Assembly: GCA_949152475.1 (NCBI GenBank)
Contig: OX424564.1
Coordinates: forward strand, 34,656,165 to 34,720,164
Direction of reading: 5' to 3'
Length of the DNA stretch: 64,000 nucleotides
Origin: Terebella lapidaria
Lineage: Eukaryota > Annelida > Polychaeta > Terebellida > Terebellidae
Both the position numbers and the translations under genes were made by a program. The number at the start of each line of letters is the position of its first letter. Position 1 is the first letter of the stretch. The notes under the pieces are model-generated. The model was not told the DNA's origin, did no database searches, and saw only the letters and a list, made by a program, of their open reading frames with translations. Below, piece after piece: positions 42,488-52,900 of the stretch.

Positions 42488-43653
42488 CATTCCGCCCATG
42501 CGGATGCGCCTGTGGTGCCTGTCTATCACACCAAGGACGGGTTTTAGGTCGTTCCATGAGAGTCCGCACGACTTACCTCCGTGGGTGGCTACTTTGTGGC
42601 TATCTCCGGAGTAGAGGTCAGCGGATACTTTCATGTCGTAACGCCTCCGCTCCGCATCCGCCCTCCCGTAGTTTTCAGCGCTAGGGATGTGCGGCAACCC
42701 TATCCGCATCAATTCGCCTGTTGTCCGGCGTAGTTAACACAGCGGCTACGCTGGCCGGACGACTTTTGTGGATGTGCCGGACGCCCCTGGTCCCGGGACA
42801 ACCTCTTATGTGGCCAGACTGAGGTTGGGATTTACATCCGCTATGGGAGAAGCGCCTTCCCACGGATTTGGGGAACTGGCTCTGGACGTGGGGATAGTGT
42901 CCGCACGTGAGGACTGACGTCCGCGGTTCGTCCGCGTGACTCGTCCGGCATCCGCGACACTTTAAGATGACGCACTTCGGTGTAGTTATCCCCCGTGCGC
43001 CATTACTATAACTAAGTTTATAGTAAGTTTAGGTTTCTAACGGCAGGAAACCGACTTTCCATTATGATAATGGAGCGGTTGTTAAGTACGCGTGTGCGGA
43101 CCAGCCGCGGCGGCGGGTGACGCTCATTCTCGTCCGGATCGTACCTTATAATACGTGGTCCGGCCGGAATGACCGGAACCCCGGCCTCCTTCTAAGAAGG
43201 GGTTCGTATATTACATGCACAACACTTGTGGTGGCTTTTAATTCCAATATCATATTCATTGGATAAGGGCAATATGCTATTATATGGCAGGCGTCCGGCC
43301 TGGACTCCGTCCGCGGGCAGCTCCGGGCGTCTGCCGGCTATTGCTTTCACCACCTTTGGGCGCCTCTGGATTGGGCGCCGGCAGGGAGGGATACGTCCCC
43401 CTAACCATTGAGGTTAAGGCCCTGTCGGCTCCGCGTCTGAATCCATTGGCTCCGCGCTCCGGTAGTCGTTTGAGGGGGCTCTGGGTTGGACCGGGCACCG
43501 CTCCGCGGCCGGGCAGTACGTCGGGGTTGCTAGTGGGCGCTTTGCAAACGCCCATAGGGCGCCCGATTGTCTGTCCGGACGTCATGGGTATGTCTGATTG
43601 CCCTGTAAGTGTGCCAGCGGCTATGGGGAGTGATTTTGTTTATTTTCCATCTC
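42488..43653 (+). other. Gypsy-2 spacer between pol and the accessory ORF
   Basis: GC-rich, 1.1 kb, with no frame I can support. A T-rich stretch just before 43654 (TTTTGTTTATTTTCC) could be a splice acceptor context for a subgenomic transcript of the next ORF; this is not demonstrated. Confidence 0.5.
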
Positions 43654-45351
43654 ATGTATTATTTATGGGAGAATTATAAGCCACAAGTGTGCGCGTGTTC
43701 CCGTGGAAACGCTATTTTGGATGAGAGTACTCGTGCGGAAACCCGTCCGGATGGCCATGGCCGTCTGGACACCGGTTCCGCCGAGAAATCCTCGGTGTCC
43801 GCACCTGCGGAGTCTGGTCCGCACGACCGGAAGACACCTGGGACTTGGGCGGAGCAGGTTGACGCGGCTGAGGAAGCCGCATCCCAAGCTCCGGCCCAGG
43901 GACAGGAGTCTGGCTCGAAGGATACCGAGAACCGAGATGAGGGGTTTGTATCTCCCATCTCCCGGCGCACTCGCCGTCGAGCTAAGGAGATCGCCGAGAA
44001 GCAGTGGCAGGCCCAACAGCAACTGGAGGCCGCCAACCGCGGGCGATCTGAGTCCGGATCCGACCAGGATTCGGCCTCCGCACCTCCGCAGACTCAGGAG
44101 AATTACCCGGGCTTGCTAGAGGTGACGGTACCTGCGGGTCCGTCTGAGGGACGGGTGGTGGCGGACACCTCCGCCTCCTCGAGTGCCACGTCGGTGGTCC
44201 GGCCAAGGACCCCGCGTGTAACTCCCTCTGTTGTAAGCAGTAGCGGATGTGCGGCACCTCTCTCGAGGTCGACGTCCGCGGGATGGCAAAGTATCGCCTC
44301 CCTGGACATGGATCCTCTTGACGCCACGGCGGACGTACGCCGGAGGTTCGGTTCCACAACCGCCAGCGCCTACGAGACTTTCCACGAGTCCGTAGGCCAG
44401 GCGGTTGGCCATCGTCGCGATGGTTTGGACCGGATCCCCAGTGATCCAGCGTTGGTTAACCTGCCAGTGCCCCGAGCCATCCGTGACTTGGGGTCCGCAG
44501 GCGTGGCCGCGCTGGTCCGCGCGAGAGAAGAGCACCCCTGGGATCACCTCCAGCGCGGTAGACTCACTCAAGCTGCGGAGTACCTTGTGGCAGAGATGGA
44601 CAGTTTTCTGGATCGGTTCAGCCGGTGCCGCGCCGAGGCCTCTCGTGTCGCATGCGATCTTGCATACGACCAAGGCCTCATGGAAGGCACCCGGCGGAGC
44701 CTTGAGAGCTTCCGGACTTTGTCGGCCGACATTGAGTGGCGCACGTTCGACCAGGGTCGAACCGCTGCTCTAGCCAAGCAGTCCGAGGGACCCTCCATCT
44801 CTCCAGAGGTGACCGCTAGGATGGAGCACCTGGAGGCTGAGAATGAGCAGCTACAGGGTCGTCTTGACGAAGCCGAGGCCGCTCGGACTCGCCTACTCCA
44901 GGGCATCGATGACCACGAGTCGTCCGCCCGGAACCAGGCGGCTCTCCAGCGGGCGGATGCCGCTTTGGAGCTGGCCATCTACCCATACCTACTCCAGGTA
45001 TGGGGAGAACACACTGTCGGTCCTCAGCGCACCCGTGATACGGTAGAGATGTTTGGCGCCATCGCAAATCTCGGCGCCACAGCTCTACCGGCCTCCGTTG
45101 CCATGGCTCTGTCAGGACCCGGTTTGCAGGGCTCCCCGCAGAAGCCCCTGCAAGCGCCACCGGGCCTGCCTCGTCCGCCCGTGCAGCCGGCTTACTCACT
45201 GCCGGCTCCGCTGCTTCCGCAGGACAGGCGACCCGGGCGAGGAGCCAATGACAGAGGGGGAAGGCTAGGTGCTAGCCTCGTCGCCGCACTTGCGCGGCGG
45301 CTCCACCCTGCCTCAGACCCGTTCTGCAGGGCGGCCGGCAACACTTTTTAG
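43654..45351 (+). CDS. Gypsy-2 accessory ORF: intact coiled-coil protein of unknown function
   Basis: 565 aa from the first ATG at 43654; the frame is open upstream to a GTG at 43609. It lies between integrase and the 3' LTR, the env position, but has no signal peptide, convincing transmembrane anchor or cysteine pattern of an envelope. The N-terminal ~220 residues are Ser/Ala/Glu/Pro-rich, with a basic stretch SRRTRRRAKEIAEKQWQAQQ. The middle is helical. A heptad-like region MEHLEAENEQLQGRLDEAEA (about 390-440) predicts a coiled coil. The tail is Pro/Arg-rich. It remains open for 1.7 kb while gag and pol of the same copy are broken. Not recognised; a nucleic-acid-binding or structural accessory protein is a guess. 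Confidence 0.65.
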   Translation: MYYLWENYKPQVCACSRGNAILDESTRAETRPDGHGRLDTGSAEKSSVSAPAESGPHDRKTPGTWAEQVDAAEEAASQAPAQGQESGSKDTENRDEGFVSPISRRTRRRAKEIAEKQWQAQQQLEAANRGRSESGSDQDSASAPPQTQENYPGLLEVTVPAGPSEGRVVADTSASSSATSVVRPRTPRVTPSVVSSSGCAAPLSRSTSAGWQSIASLDMDPLDATADVRRRFGSTTASAYETFHESVGQAVGHRRDGLDRIPSDPALVNLPVPRAIRDLGSAGVAALVRAREEHPWDHLQRGRLTQAAEYLVAEMDSFLDRFSRCRAEASRVACDLAYDQGLMEGTRRSLESFRTLSADIEWRTFDQGRTAALAKQSEGPSISPEVTARMEHLEAENEQLQGRLDEAEAARTRLLQGIDDHESSARNQAALQRADAALELAIYPYLLQVWGEHTVGPQRTRDTVEMFGAIANLGATALPASVAMALSGPGLQGSPQKPLQAPPGLPRPPVQPAYSLPAPLLPQDRRPGRGANDRGGRLGASLVAALARRLHPASDPFCRAAGNTF

Positions 45352-45749
45352 AGGTACTACTACTTTTGATCACCCGGTGTGTCGTTTTACAAAATTTCTA
45401 AATTTAAAGTTAACCTTAAAGATATTCCAAAGACTCGACACACCGTCCCTTTCGGCGGATGACCTTCCAAAGTCACCACACGGTTTTGGACCACCTCGGT
45501 CAAAATTTTAGCTTGTTTATGAGGGTTTATTCAAAATTCCAAAGCGCGTTATAGTTTACTCCGTAAGTCCGGGGGTAGTTCCCCATTCTTCCAAAAGGGA
45601 CTCTTAAAGTCCTAGTGTTTTGCGCCGTGACTTCTGGGTGCCGTTCACCTTGCTTCCTTCGGTCCGCCATGCGATGCCCTCATAGTGTTTCGGCAGGTTT
45701 TGGGCGCAGGCGGAGCATGTTGGGGACCAACATTGTAAGAAGGGGGTAA

Positions 45750-46487
45750 TGTGGCGATTTTGCCCTAAGATCGCGGCAGGTGATTGTAAAACTACATGCC
45801 ATTTGTGTGGCCTTTTCTGTCTTGGCCTTGTTTTGACACGCTCCGTTCGAGCGGGCGTTGCTACGGCGACGCATTGTAATTTACGTTATCCAGTAAACTA
45901 TAACAATGGTTTGATTACGCTTCGCGTGCAGCCTCTAGTTTCTGGTGTATTATATATACACTGGAAGCGACTTGATCGAGGAGATTGTTCACGATCGAGT
46001 GGCGAGGATGCACTCGGAGCTCGCCATGAGCTTTGAGGTCCCGAGTCACGAGTAGAGGCCCCTTGGGGCCCTGAGGACAGTTTCCATAGGGGGGCCCGGG
46101 CTGGGAGAGACGAGTTGCTGACTCGGGGGCGCAAGCCCTGTGGATCGCCAATTCTCTCCCTTCCCGGGACGGTGTGACGTAGGCTCTGGCTAGCTCGTCG
46201 GGCTGTACGGGGTTCCGTCCTCGAGGCAGACCGCGGCTCGCCACGCCTCTCCAGCTAACACCCTGGTGATGAACTAGTTTCTGAACGGTGTCCGTAGGCC
46301 TGGGCGTGTCGGGTGGGCTGTTACCTGGTTACCGTAAATGTTAGAGTGGTTACCGTGTCCGCAGTGACCTCCGGTGAGCGGCGCCGCCGCAAGGATCCGG
46401 AATAGCGGATGCGCGTCCGCAAGGACTCGTGGTGAGAGGACTATCCTCGAGGATCCCAAAGAGCGGACGACAGTCAATAACTTTACA
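45750..46487 (+). repeat. Gypsy-2 3' LTR
   Basis: 738 bp, almost the same as the 5' LTR. It is preceded by the purine tract AAGAAGGGGGTAA and followed by ATAG (46488-46491). Confidence 0.93.
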
Positions 46488-46491
46488 ATAG

Positions 46492-46773
46492 TTGCCCAAC
46501 AAAGTGCATGCATCGTCACTAAACCCATATGCATCAAGTTCCGTTACCAGTAAACCATGTGATAGGCAGTCAAAAGCTTTTGACAAGTCTATCATTAGAG
46601 CTGAGCATATGAATTTGTTGGCGATGGCTTTCTTACAATTTTCCATCATATTAATTAGAACAGTTTCACAGCTATAGCCTTTCCTAAACCCTGACAATCT
46701 ATTTGACATCAATGGATTCATATACCGTGACATTTGCTCAATTAGCACATAGTCTACTGTATTTAGGATTTGG
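46492..46773 (-). pseudogene. LINE-B RT remnant, middle part (minus strand)
   Basis: Minus-strand reading: VDYVLIEQMSRYMNPLMSN, RLSGFRKGYSCETVLINMM, then SALMIDLSKAFDCLSHGLLV and LDAYGFSDDACTLLGNY. This is the RT segment between the NYRPVS block (50.4 kb piece) and the YADD block (36.9 kb piece). Confidence 0.85.
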
Positions 46774-49700
46774 GGTAGACATTTGGGTGTCAAAGCTGAA
46801 TTTTTGCACAGTGACTCTGGAAACCATATAGATAACCCACAAAAAAGTCCCCATCAATCCCATGGGGGGTTTTCCTAAAAATCCAAGATGGCCGCCATTT
46901 ATACGCAAAATAGCTTAAAATTGTCCTAGCGAGTTATCTACTGCACCTACGTTGATGATTTTAGTGTCTACCCCCATGTTTTCTGACCCAAGGAATCTGA
47001 TGGTGATATTGCTGAGTCTCTGTGACTGTTGGTTGTTTCAGAATCCAAAATGGCTGCCACGAAAACCCGAGAAATTCGTAAAATCACGTTTCCAGCTATA
47101 TTTCAGCTGCTATGGCAGATAGAAGCAAAATTTGGGTGTTTAACCACATGTTTTCTGACCCAAGGAATCTGATGGTGATATTGCTGAGACTCTGCGACTG
47201 TTGGTTGTTTCAAAATCCCAAATGTCCACCACGAAACCCCGCAGAATTCGTAAAATCACGTTTCCAGCTATATTCCAGTTTCTATGGCTGATTGAGGCAA
47301 CATTTTGGTGTCTACCCTTATATTTTCTGACACAAGGAATACAGTGGTGATAATGCCGTGTCTCTGGAACTGTTGGTTGCCTCAGAAATAAATATGGCTG
47401 CCATCAAAATCTGTGAAAAATTTGCAAACCACGTTTCAACTTTATATCAGCATGTGTGACAGAAAATGTCTATATTATGTTCTACTCAGTGAAAGGAATA
47501 CCAGCACCAGTGGACCCATTTTAAACTAAGTCAAAAATGCCACATGATCTCTGTAAATTCATGAACTGAAGTTTAAAACCAACACAGACATTGGAATGAC
47601 AATCACAGTGCCGAATTGAATTTGCAGGAATGTGGAGGGACTGCAACTTAGCAGAGCATTTTGCTCAAGAGAGACAACTCAGTTTTGTCATGACTGAGAG
47701 TAGCTCTATCACTCGTGCAGTCACCTGTTCGGTAGTAGTTCGGAATAAGTCCACCATTTTGATAAATAATTGCTGGGCACGATGCAATGGGTTTTTATTT
47801 ACAAAGAGGCTTCGTTTTGAAGGACAACCACAGCTGTGTGAATGGTGCCTGCTGAGCACAGCAAAGAGTTTTGATGATCCCTTGTCATATTCACAAACAA
47901 GGAGAGTAGAGTTGATGTGGCCGGAGAGAGGTTGATGCTAATTTATGAGAGGCAAAGCATGTCAAAATTCTTGATGGAGCATGCTTACATGTACTTCTAA
48001 AGCAGATCATTGCACGACAATAACTCCTCCACAATGGATCTCAGCTCATCTATATCCACAACTCTCACCCACAATGATACCGTTAGCAAGTGGCTCTGCT
48101 GAGATCCCTTCAACAACCCGTGTTTTCCTGTATAGGTTAAGTTTTGGCATGGTAAATATTTTGAGCCCATTGATTTCAGAGGGGAACTACGAGCTTCAAA
48201 TCTCCTAAATGTCGGCTCGGATCGTGCTGCTGTTCCGAAGGGATTGCTCAAATTGATGTACATGTACTATGATTGTCAAGCAACTTGCTGGCGTAGAATG
48301 TGTGGCCATGGTGGGTTTAAGCTGTACAACTGCGCCAGATGAAAACATCACAGAAGAGACAGACTGACCAAATATTCTACATGCACATGAAGTGAACCTT
48401 AAATTAACTGTTCATACTGCCATGCCCTTGGTGAATGAAGCAAACTAAATGTTTGATGGTGTTTTTACACACGCGTTGATTATTCATATTGCAAAGCACC
48501 ACGGTATTTAGAACCAGTATTTATTATATCCGTGTAATATATCCGATACATCATGACATATACTTCAGTTTATAGGCACATGGTAGCCATATTGAATCTA
48601 TAAAACTTATACGTTGTACTTATATAAGGATCCACTGTTGCCTCTCTCGAATTCCCTGGGTCCCAAAGCTGGGATATGGACACCAAAATCTTATATATGT
48701 TTGTCATACATGTCCATGTAGAAGCCGACATATCTCAATGTAGTATATTGTTGATATAAAAGAATAGCTAGTTCGTTAAATTCCACCTTCAGATATATTG
48801 TTGGTGTCATATCACATAATAACCCTAGATTTGGTGAATACCCACGTCAGAATATCCAGACGGATTGGAAAGCAGACGTATTATTGATTTTTCAATATCA
48901 ACTTCTTACCTCGATATTTTCCTCGAAATTGACCACAAAAGTAAAGTGTGTACAAGGTTATATGACAAACATGACGAATTTGGTTTTCCTCTTATCAATA
49001 TCCCTGTCTTGAGCAGTAATATCGCAATTTCACAAGCCTACCGCGTCTAAACATGCGTGTCACAGTGTTCCAACTATGCCAGATAGTGCATATATCCTAC
49101 CAGGAACTCATAGCCGGAGCACAGGTTTCGACTTCAAAACTGCTCAAACATGACTGTATAATGTTTAGATTTTAAAATGTTTTATGGGAGGCATGGTTGA
49201 AAATTACTTGAAACCTCTCACATATATGCACATGTATGATGTTATATATTTTCCCAACATTGTGATTTTGTGGATGTATTTGCATCTAAATTTACAAGTG
49301 TGGATAGCAGAGCGAATGCCACATGCGGGGCAGGAGATGTTCACTATTCCGGAGCACCTGATCTCACACTCAGTTGGCTGAGTGTATGTGATGTTTAGGT
49401 GGCTACGACTTTGTAACTGATAGTGTCATCTGGATTTTACCACTTACATGTATTTTGATTTGTTGAATTGTGTCTTTGGTCTTGGGATAGGAGTTTATGT
49501 GTTGTTGGTATATCTATTCGTGCTCATTCAGCCAGAAACCTGGTTTGAGGTTACGATCGCACTGGAACTTCGATACTACAACGCGTCCTAGAGACTATTA
49601 TCACCGTTCCAAAATTACCATTGGACTCCATGGGTCAGAAAACATAGGGGTAAACACCAAAATCTTGTTTCGATCTGCCAGAGAAGCTTACATAAATCGA

Positions 49701-50349
49701 AATTCAATTTTGCAGATTTCACAGGTTTGATGACAGCCATATTGAATTCTGAAACCACTATTAGTGACAGAGACTCAGCATTATCAGTAGAATATCCTCA
49801 GAGAATACGGGGGTAGATACCAAAACGTATGCCAGATCATTAGCTGAACTATTGCAAGGAAACGTTATTCTGCAAATTTCACCGGTATTGATGGCAGCCA
49901 TTTTGAATTTCGAGGCAGTCAACAGTCACACGGACCCTGCATTATCACCATTGGTTTCCTTAGATGAGAAAACGTGGGGGTAGATACCAAATATTTGCCT
50001 CCACTTGCCATAGCAGCTGAAATATAGCTGGAATTGTGATTTTACGAATTTCCCGGGTTTTCGTGGCAGCCATATTGGATTTTGAAACAACCAACAATCA
50101 CAGAAACTCAACAATATCACCATTAGTTTCCTTGGGTCAGAAAACATGGGGGTAGACACTGAAATCACCAACTTAGATGCAGTAGATAACTCGCTAGGTC
50201 AATTTTAAGCTATTTCGCGTATAAATGGCGGCCATCTTGGATTTTTGGGAAAACCCCCCATGGGATTGATGGGGACTTTTTTGTGGGTTATCTATATGGT
50301 CTCCAGAGTCAGTGTGCAAAAATTCAGCTTTGACACCCAAATGTCTACC
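46774..50349. mobile_element. Long-inverted-repeat element IR-2 (3.6 kb) inserted in LINE-B
   Basis: The ends are GGTAGACATTTGGGTGTCAA (46774) and its complement (ending 50349). The first ~200 bp of the two arms differ at only a few positions. Both arms continue with blocks starting AATCCAA(G/A)ATGGC(C/T)GCC, spaced about 180 bp and containing 'GTCTACCCCCATGTTTTCTGACCC'; copies lie near 46876, 47042 and 47215 on the left and in inverse near 50222 and 50063 on the right. The core holds no recognised protein. Target duplication was not resolved, but LINE-B continues on both sides. Confidence 0.8.
47600..49500. other. Core of IR-2, no protein recognised
   Basis: Short frames exist on both strands (for example 47630-47935 plus; 47997-48263 minus) but none shows a motif I know. 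By analogy with IR-1 a decayed replicase could be present; I found no support in the sequence. Confidence 0.4.
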
Positions 50350-51190
50350 TTATGGGCTTTTTTGACCTAATTTAGGTAGACTAACAGACTCAAACACTTT
50401 GGACAAACATGGTAATACACTAACAGGTCTATAGTTTTCTTTGAGAAGTCGGTCACTTTTCTTATATATAGGTCTCACCTCAGCACACTTGAGCTCACTT
50501 GGGAATTTGTTAGAGTCAATTGACCTATTGATCAACCCTGTAACAGGAGTGACTAATACATTTGCACCTAATTTCACGAGTTTAGGTGGTATGGCGTCAT
50601 GCCCAGTGGCTTTGTTTACATTTATACTGCTCAGTTTTTCCAGCACAGCTTCAACATGACAGAACGAGAATACATTCGAGCAATGGTTGTTTTTAATAGA
50701 TATGACACTTTCATGACCCTGGTGCTTGACTATAATGTGCTCTATGGGCTCATCCCCTATTTCATCATCAAAACCAATGTCATTGGCAACATTAACATAA
50801 TAGTTATTAAGAACATTGCATACATCAGATGGGTTGTTGATAATATCATCATTTTCATTCAGACAGACATGGTCTGTTGATGATTTCATATTATTAGATA
50901 TTAATGGTTTGACTGTTCTCCAGAAATCCTTGGGATTCTGCAGATCAGAACATTTATCTTTCAGATACAGCATCATGCTTTTTTTTCTGAGTTTTACAAC
51001 TAGATTTCTAAACCTTCGATAATCTTCCCAGTTTTTCGAAGATTTACATTTATAATATTTTCTTCTAAACATTTCAAAGCTAAACATATATGTATCTATT
51101 ACTTGTAGTATAATATTTCGCGGGAAATATGTAACTGGAATAATTGAAAAGAGCTTAATGGTATACCGAGGTGTGTATATTTTCATATTA
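50350..51190 (-). pseudogene. LINE-B ORF2 remnant, N-terminal RT part (minus strand)
   Basis: A 285-codon frame on the minus strand containing WEDYRRFRNLVVKLRKK, NPKDFWRTVKPLISNN, SINVNKATGHDAIPPKLVK, FPSELKCAEVRPIYKKSDR and NYRPVSVLPCLSKVFE. This is the start of a jockey/CR1-like RT domain and the upstream linker. It is interrupted at 50349 by IR-2 exactly where the next RT block is expected. The endonuclease domain is absent, so the copy is 5'-truncated near 51.2 kb. Confidence 0.85.
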
Positions 51191-51870
51191 GAGGCACTGG
51201 TGCGCAATTTTTATCTATCGGTGATATTTCTTTTTCTATTGCCGGATGTTTTTCTGGTATAGACATGCATTTCAAAGCTAAATATATATCCGTCATATAT
51301 TCAGTATTTTGGCGATGTATTGGTGGAAAACATTCTTTTCCGAAAGATCGCCCATGGGCCATAATTCGGATTCGAATTTTATTCGGTGAGATGTTATTTT
51401 CCGAAAGATCGCCCAGGGCCATATTACGGAAAACCCCGGTACCTGCATCTAGTGAGAAGATGTAACATGGACTTTTTATCGATTGCGTCTTGTTACATCT
51501 GACAACTATCTTCGAAAATCACACCATTGAAAGTTCTGCAAGATCCAAAACAAGTTTGATTGTGTTCTAATTGTTCATACGAAATTGTTGTATTGTTTTA
51601 TTTCTGCACTTGTTTATCTTGAAAGGTATGTGAGGGGTATGTGAGAGGAAGTAACACAGATCTGAGTTCGCGTCTCCGATACGTCTATCCATAATCATCG
51701 TCGTCACAGTCTGCACTCCATTTGACGAAAACAGAGTAATCTCAATAATGACATAGTTCATCCAGTGTTTTTCTGAGACATACAACATCAACAATTTGAG
51801 GGCATTTGTCAGGCAGATATAACAGAGACACTGGTTTCACACTTACCAGGCAACAAGAAAGCGTCCTCAG
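51191..51870. other. Intergenic, with a ~67-bp direct repeat
   Basis: TTTTCCGAAAGATCGCCCA(T)GGGCCAT occurs twice (about 51337 and 51400). No gene is seen. The end of this stretch shares 'TGTCAGGCAGAT' with about 35286. Confidence 0.45.
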
Positions 51871-52900
51871 GCCTTTCCAGCGGTTGACCGTCCTCATGAG
51901 ATTCCAGGAATGACATTCCATTCAGCAGCTGACAGTCCTCCAGCAGCTCTCTGTCTCCAGGAATTCCCAGCAGCTGGCTATCTCAAGGAGTTCCTAGCAG
52001 CTGACCTTCGTCGGAAATTTTCGGCAGCTGATCATCTTCAGGAGTTTTCAGCAACTGATGGTCTTCTGGAGTTTCCAAAAGCCAGTTTTCCTTCAGCAGC
52101 TGACCATCCTCAGGGGTTTCAAGGAGCCAGCCGTCCTCCAGCTGATTGTCTTCAGGAGTTTTCATCAGCTGACCTTCCACAGCAGTTGACCATCCTCATG
52201 TGTTTCCGGGAGCCAGGACTTCATCCAGCATTTGGTCGTCCTCAGGAGTTTCCAAGAGTTGAGCATTCACCAGCATCTGACCGTTTTCAGGAGTTTTCAG
52301 GAGCCAGCCTTCCTCCAGATGATTGTTCTCAGGAGTTTTCAGCAGCTGACCTTCCACAACAGTTGACCGTCCTCAGAAGTTTCCAGGAGACATCCTTCCA
52401 CAATAGCTGATCGCCCTCAGGAGTTTCCAGGAGCCTTCCTTCATCCAGCTGATCATCCTCTAGCATATGACCGTCTTCAAGAGTTTCCAGGAGCCATCCT
52501 TCCGCAGCAGCTGCAGCTGGCCGTCCTCATGAGTTTCCAGGAGCCATCTTTCATCCAGAAGCTGACCGTCCTCAGGAGTTTCCAAAAGCTGATTATCCTC
52601 CAGCATCTGATCGTCATTTTCATGAGCCATCCTTCCTTCAGCGGTTGATCGCATTCAGGAGTTTCCAGAAGCCATCCTCCCACAGCAGTTGACCGTCTTC
52701 AGGAGTTTCCAGAAGCTGATCATCCTCCAGCATCTGTCCGTCTTCAAGAGTTTCCATGAGCCAGCCTTCCTTCAGCAGCTCATCATCCTCAGGAGATTCC
52801 AGGAACCATGCTTCCACAGCAGTTGACCCTCCTCAGGAGTCTCTAACAGCTGATCTCCATGCAGCACCTGACCATCTTCAGCGTTTTTCAGAAGCCAATC
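51870..52900. repeat. Decayed minisatellite around CTCAGGAGTTTCCAGGAGCC
   Basis: The unit 'CAGCAGCTGACCGTCCTCAG' plus 'GAGTTTCCAGGAGCCATCC' (with variants) recurs many times, with spacing mostly about 30-50 bp and a larger period near 180 bp. Interrupted frames exist on the minus strand (ETPEDGQLL-type repeats) and on the plus strand (QEFSAADLPQQL-type repeats). No single frame stays open across the array, so I treat it as a repeat. It might derive from a repeat-containing exon. Confidence 0.65.

Larger units (their letters stand above)
37238..46487 (+). mobile_element. Gypsy-2: Ty3/gypsy LTR retrotransposon, 9,250 bp, defective gag-pol
   Basis: Two near-identical LTRs of ~739 bp (TGTGGCG...TTTACA), a primer-site region starting TTGGTGCCGTGACC, gag and pol remnants, a long intact ORF after integrase, and a G-rich tract before the 3' LTR. 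It is inserted in LINE-B with duplication ATAG. The close similarity of the LTRs suggests a fairly young insertion, yet gag is deleted in the middle and pol carries several stops and frameshifts. It may have been mobilised by a complete relative. Confidence 0.93.

Noticed and set aside
47630-47935. 101-codon frame in the core of IR-2 as a transposase
   Set aside because: No catalytic motif or family resemblance; probably chance or decay.
46774-50349. IR-2 as a Polinton/Maverick
   Set aside because: Too short (3.6 kb), no integrase, polymerase or capsid sequence, and arms built from ~180-bp blocks.
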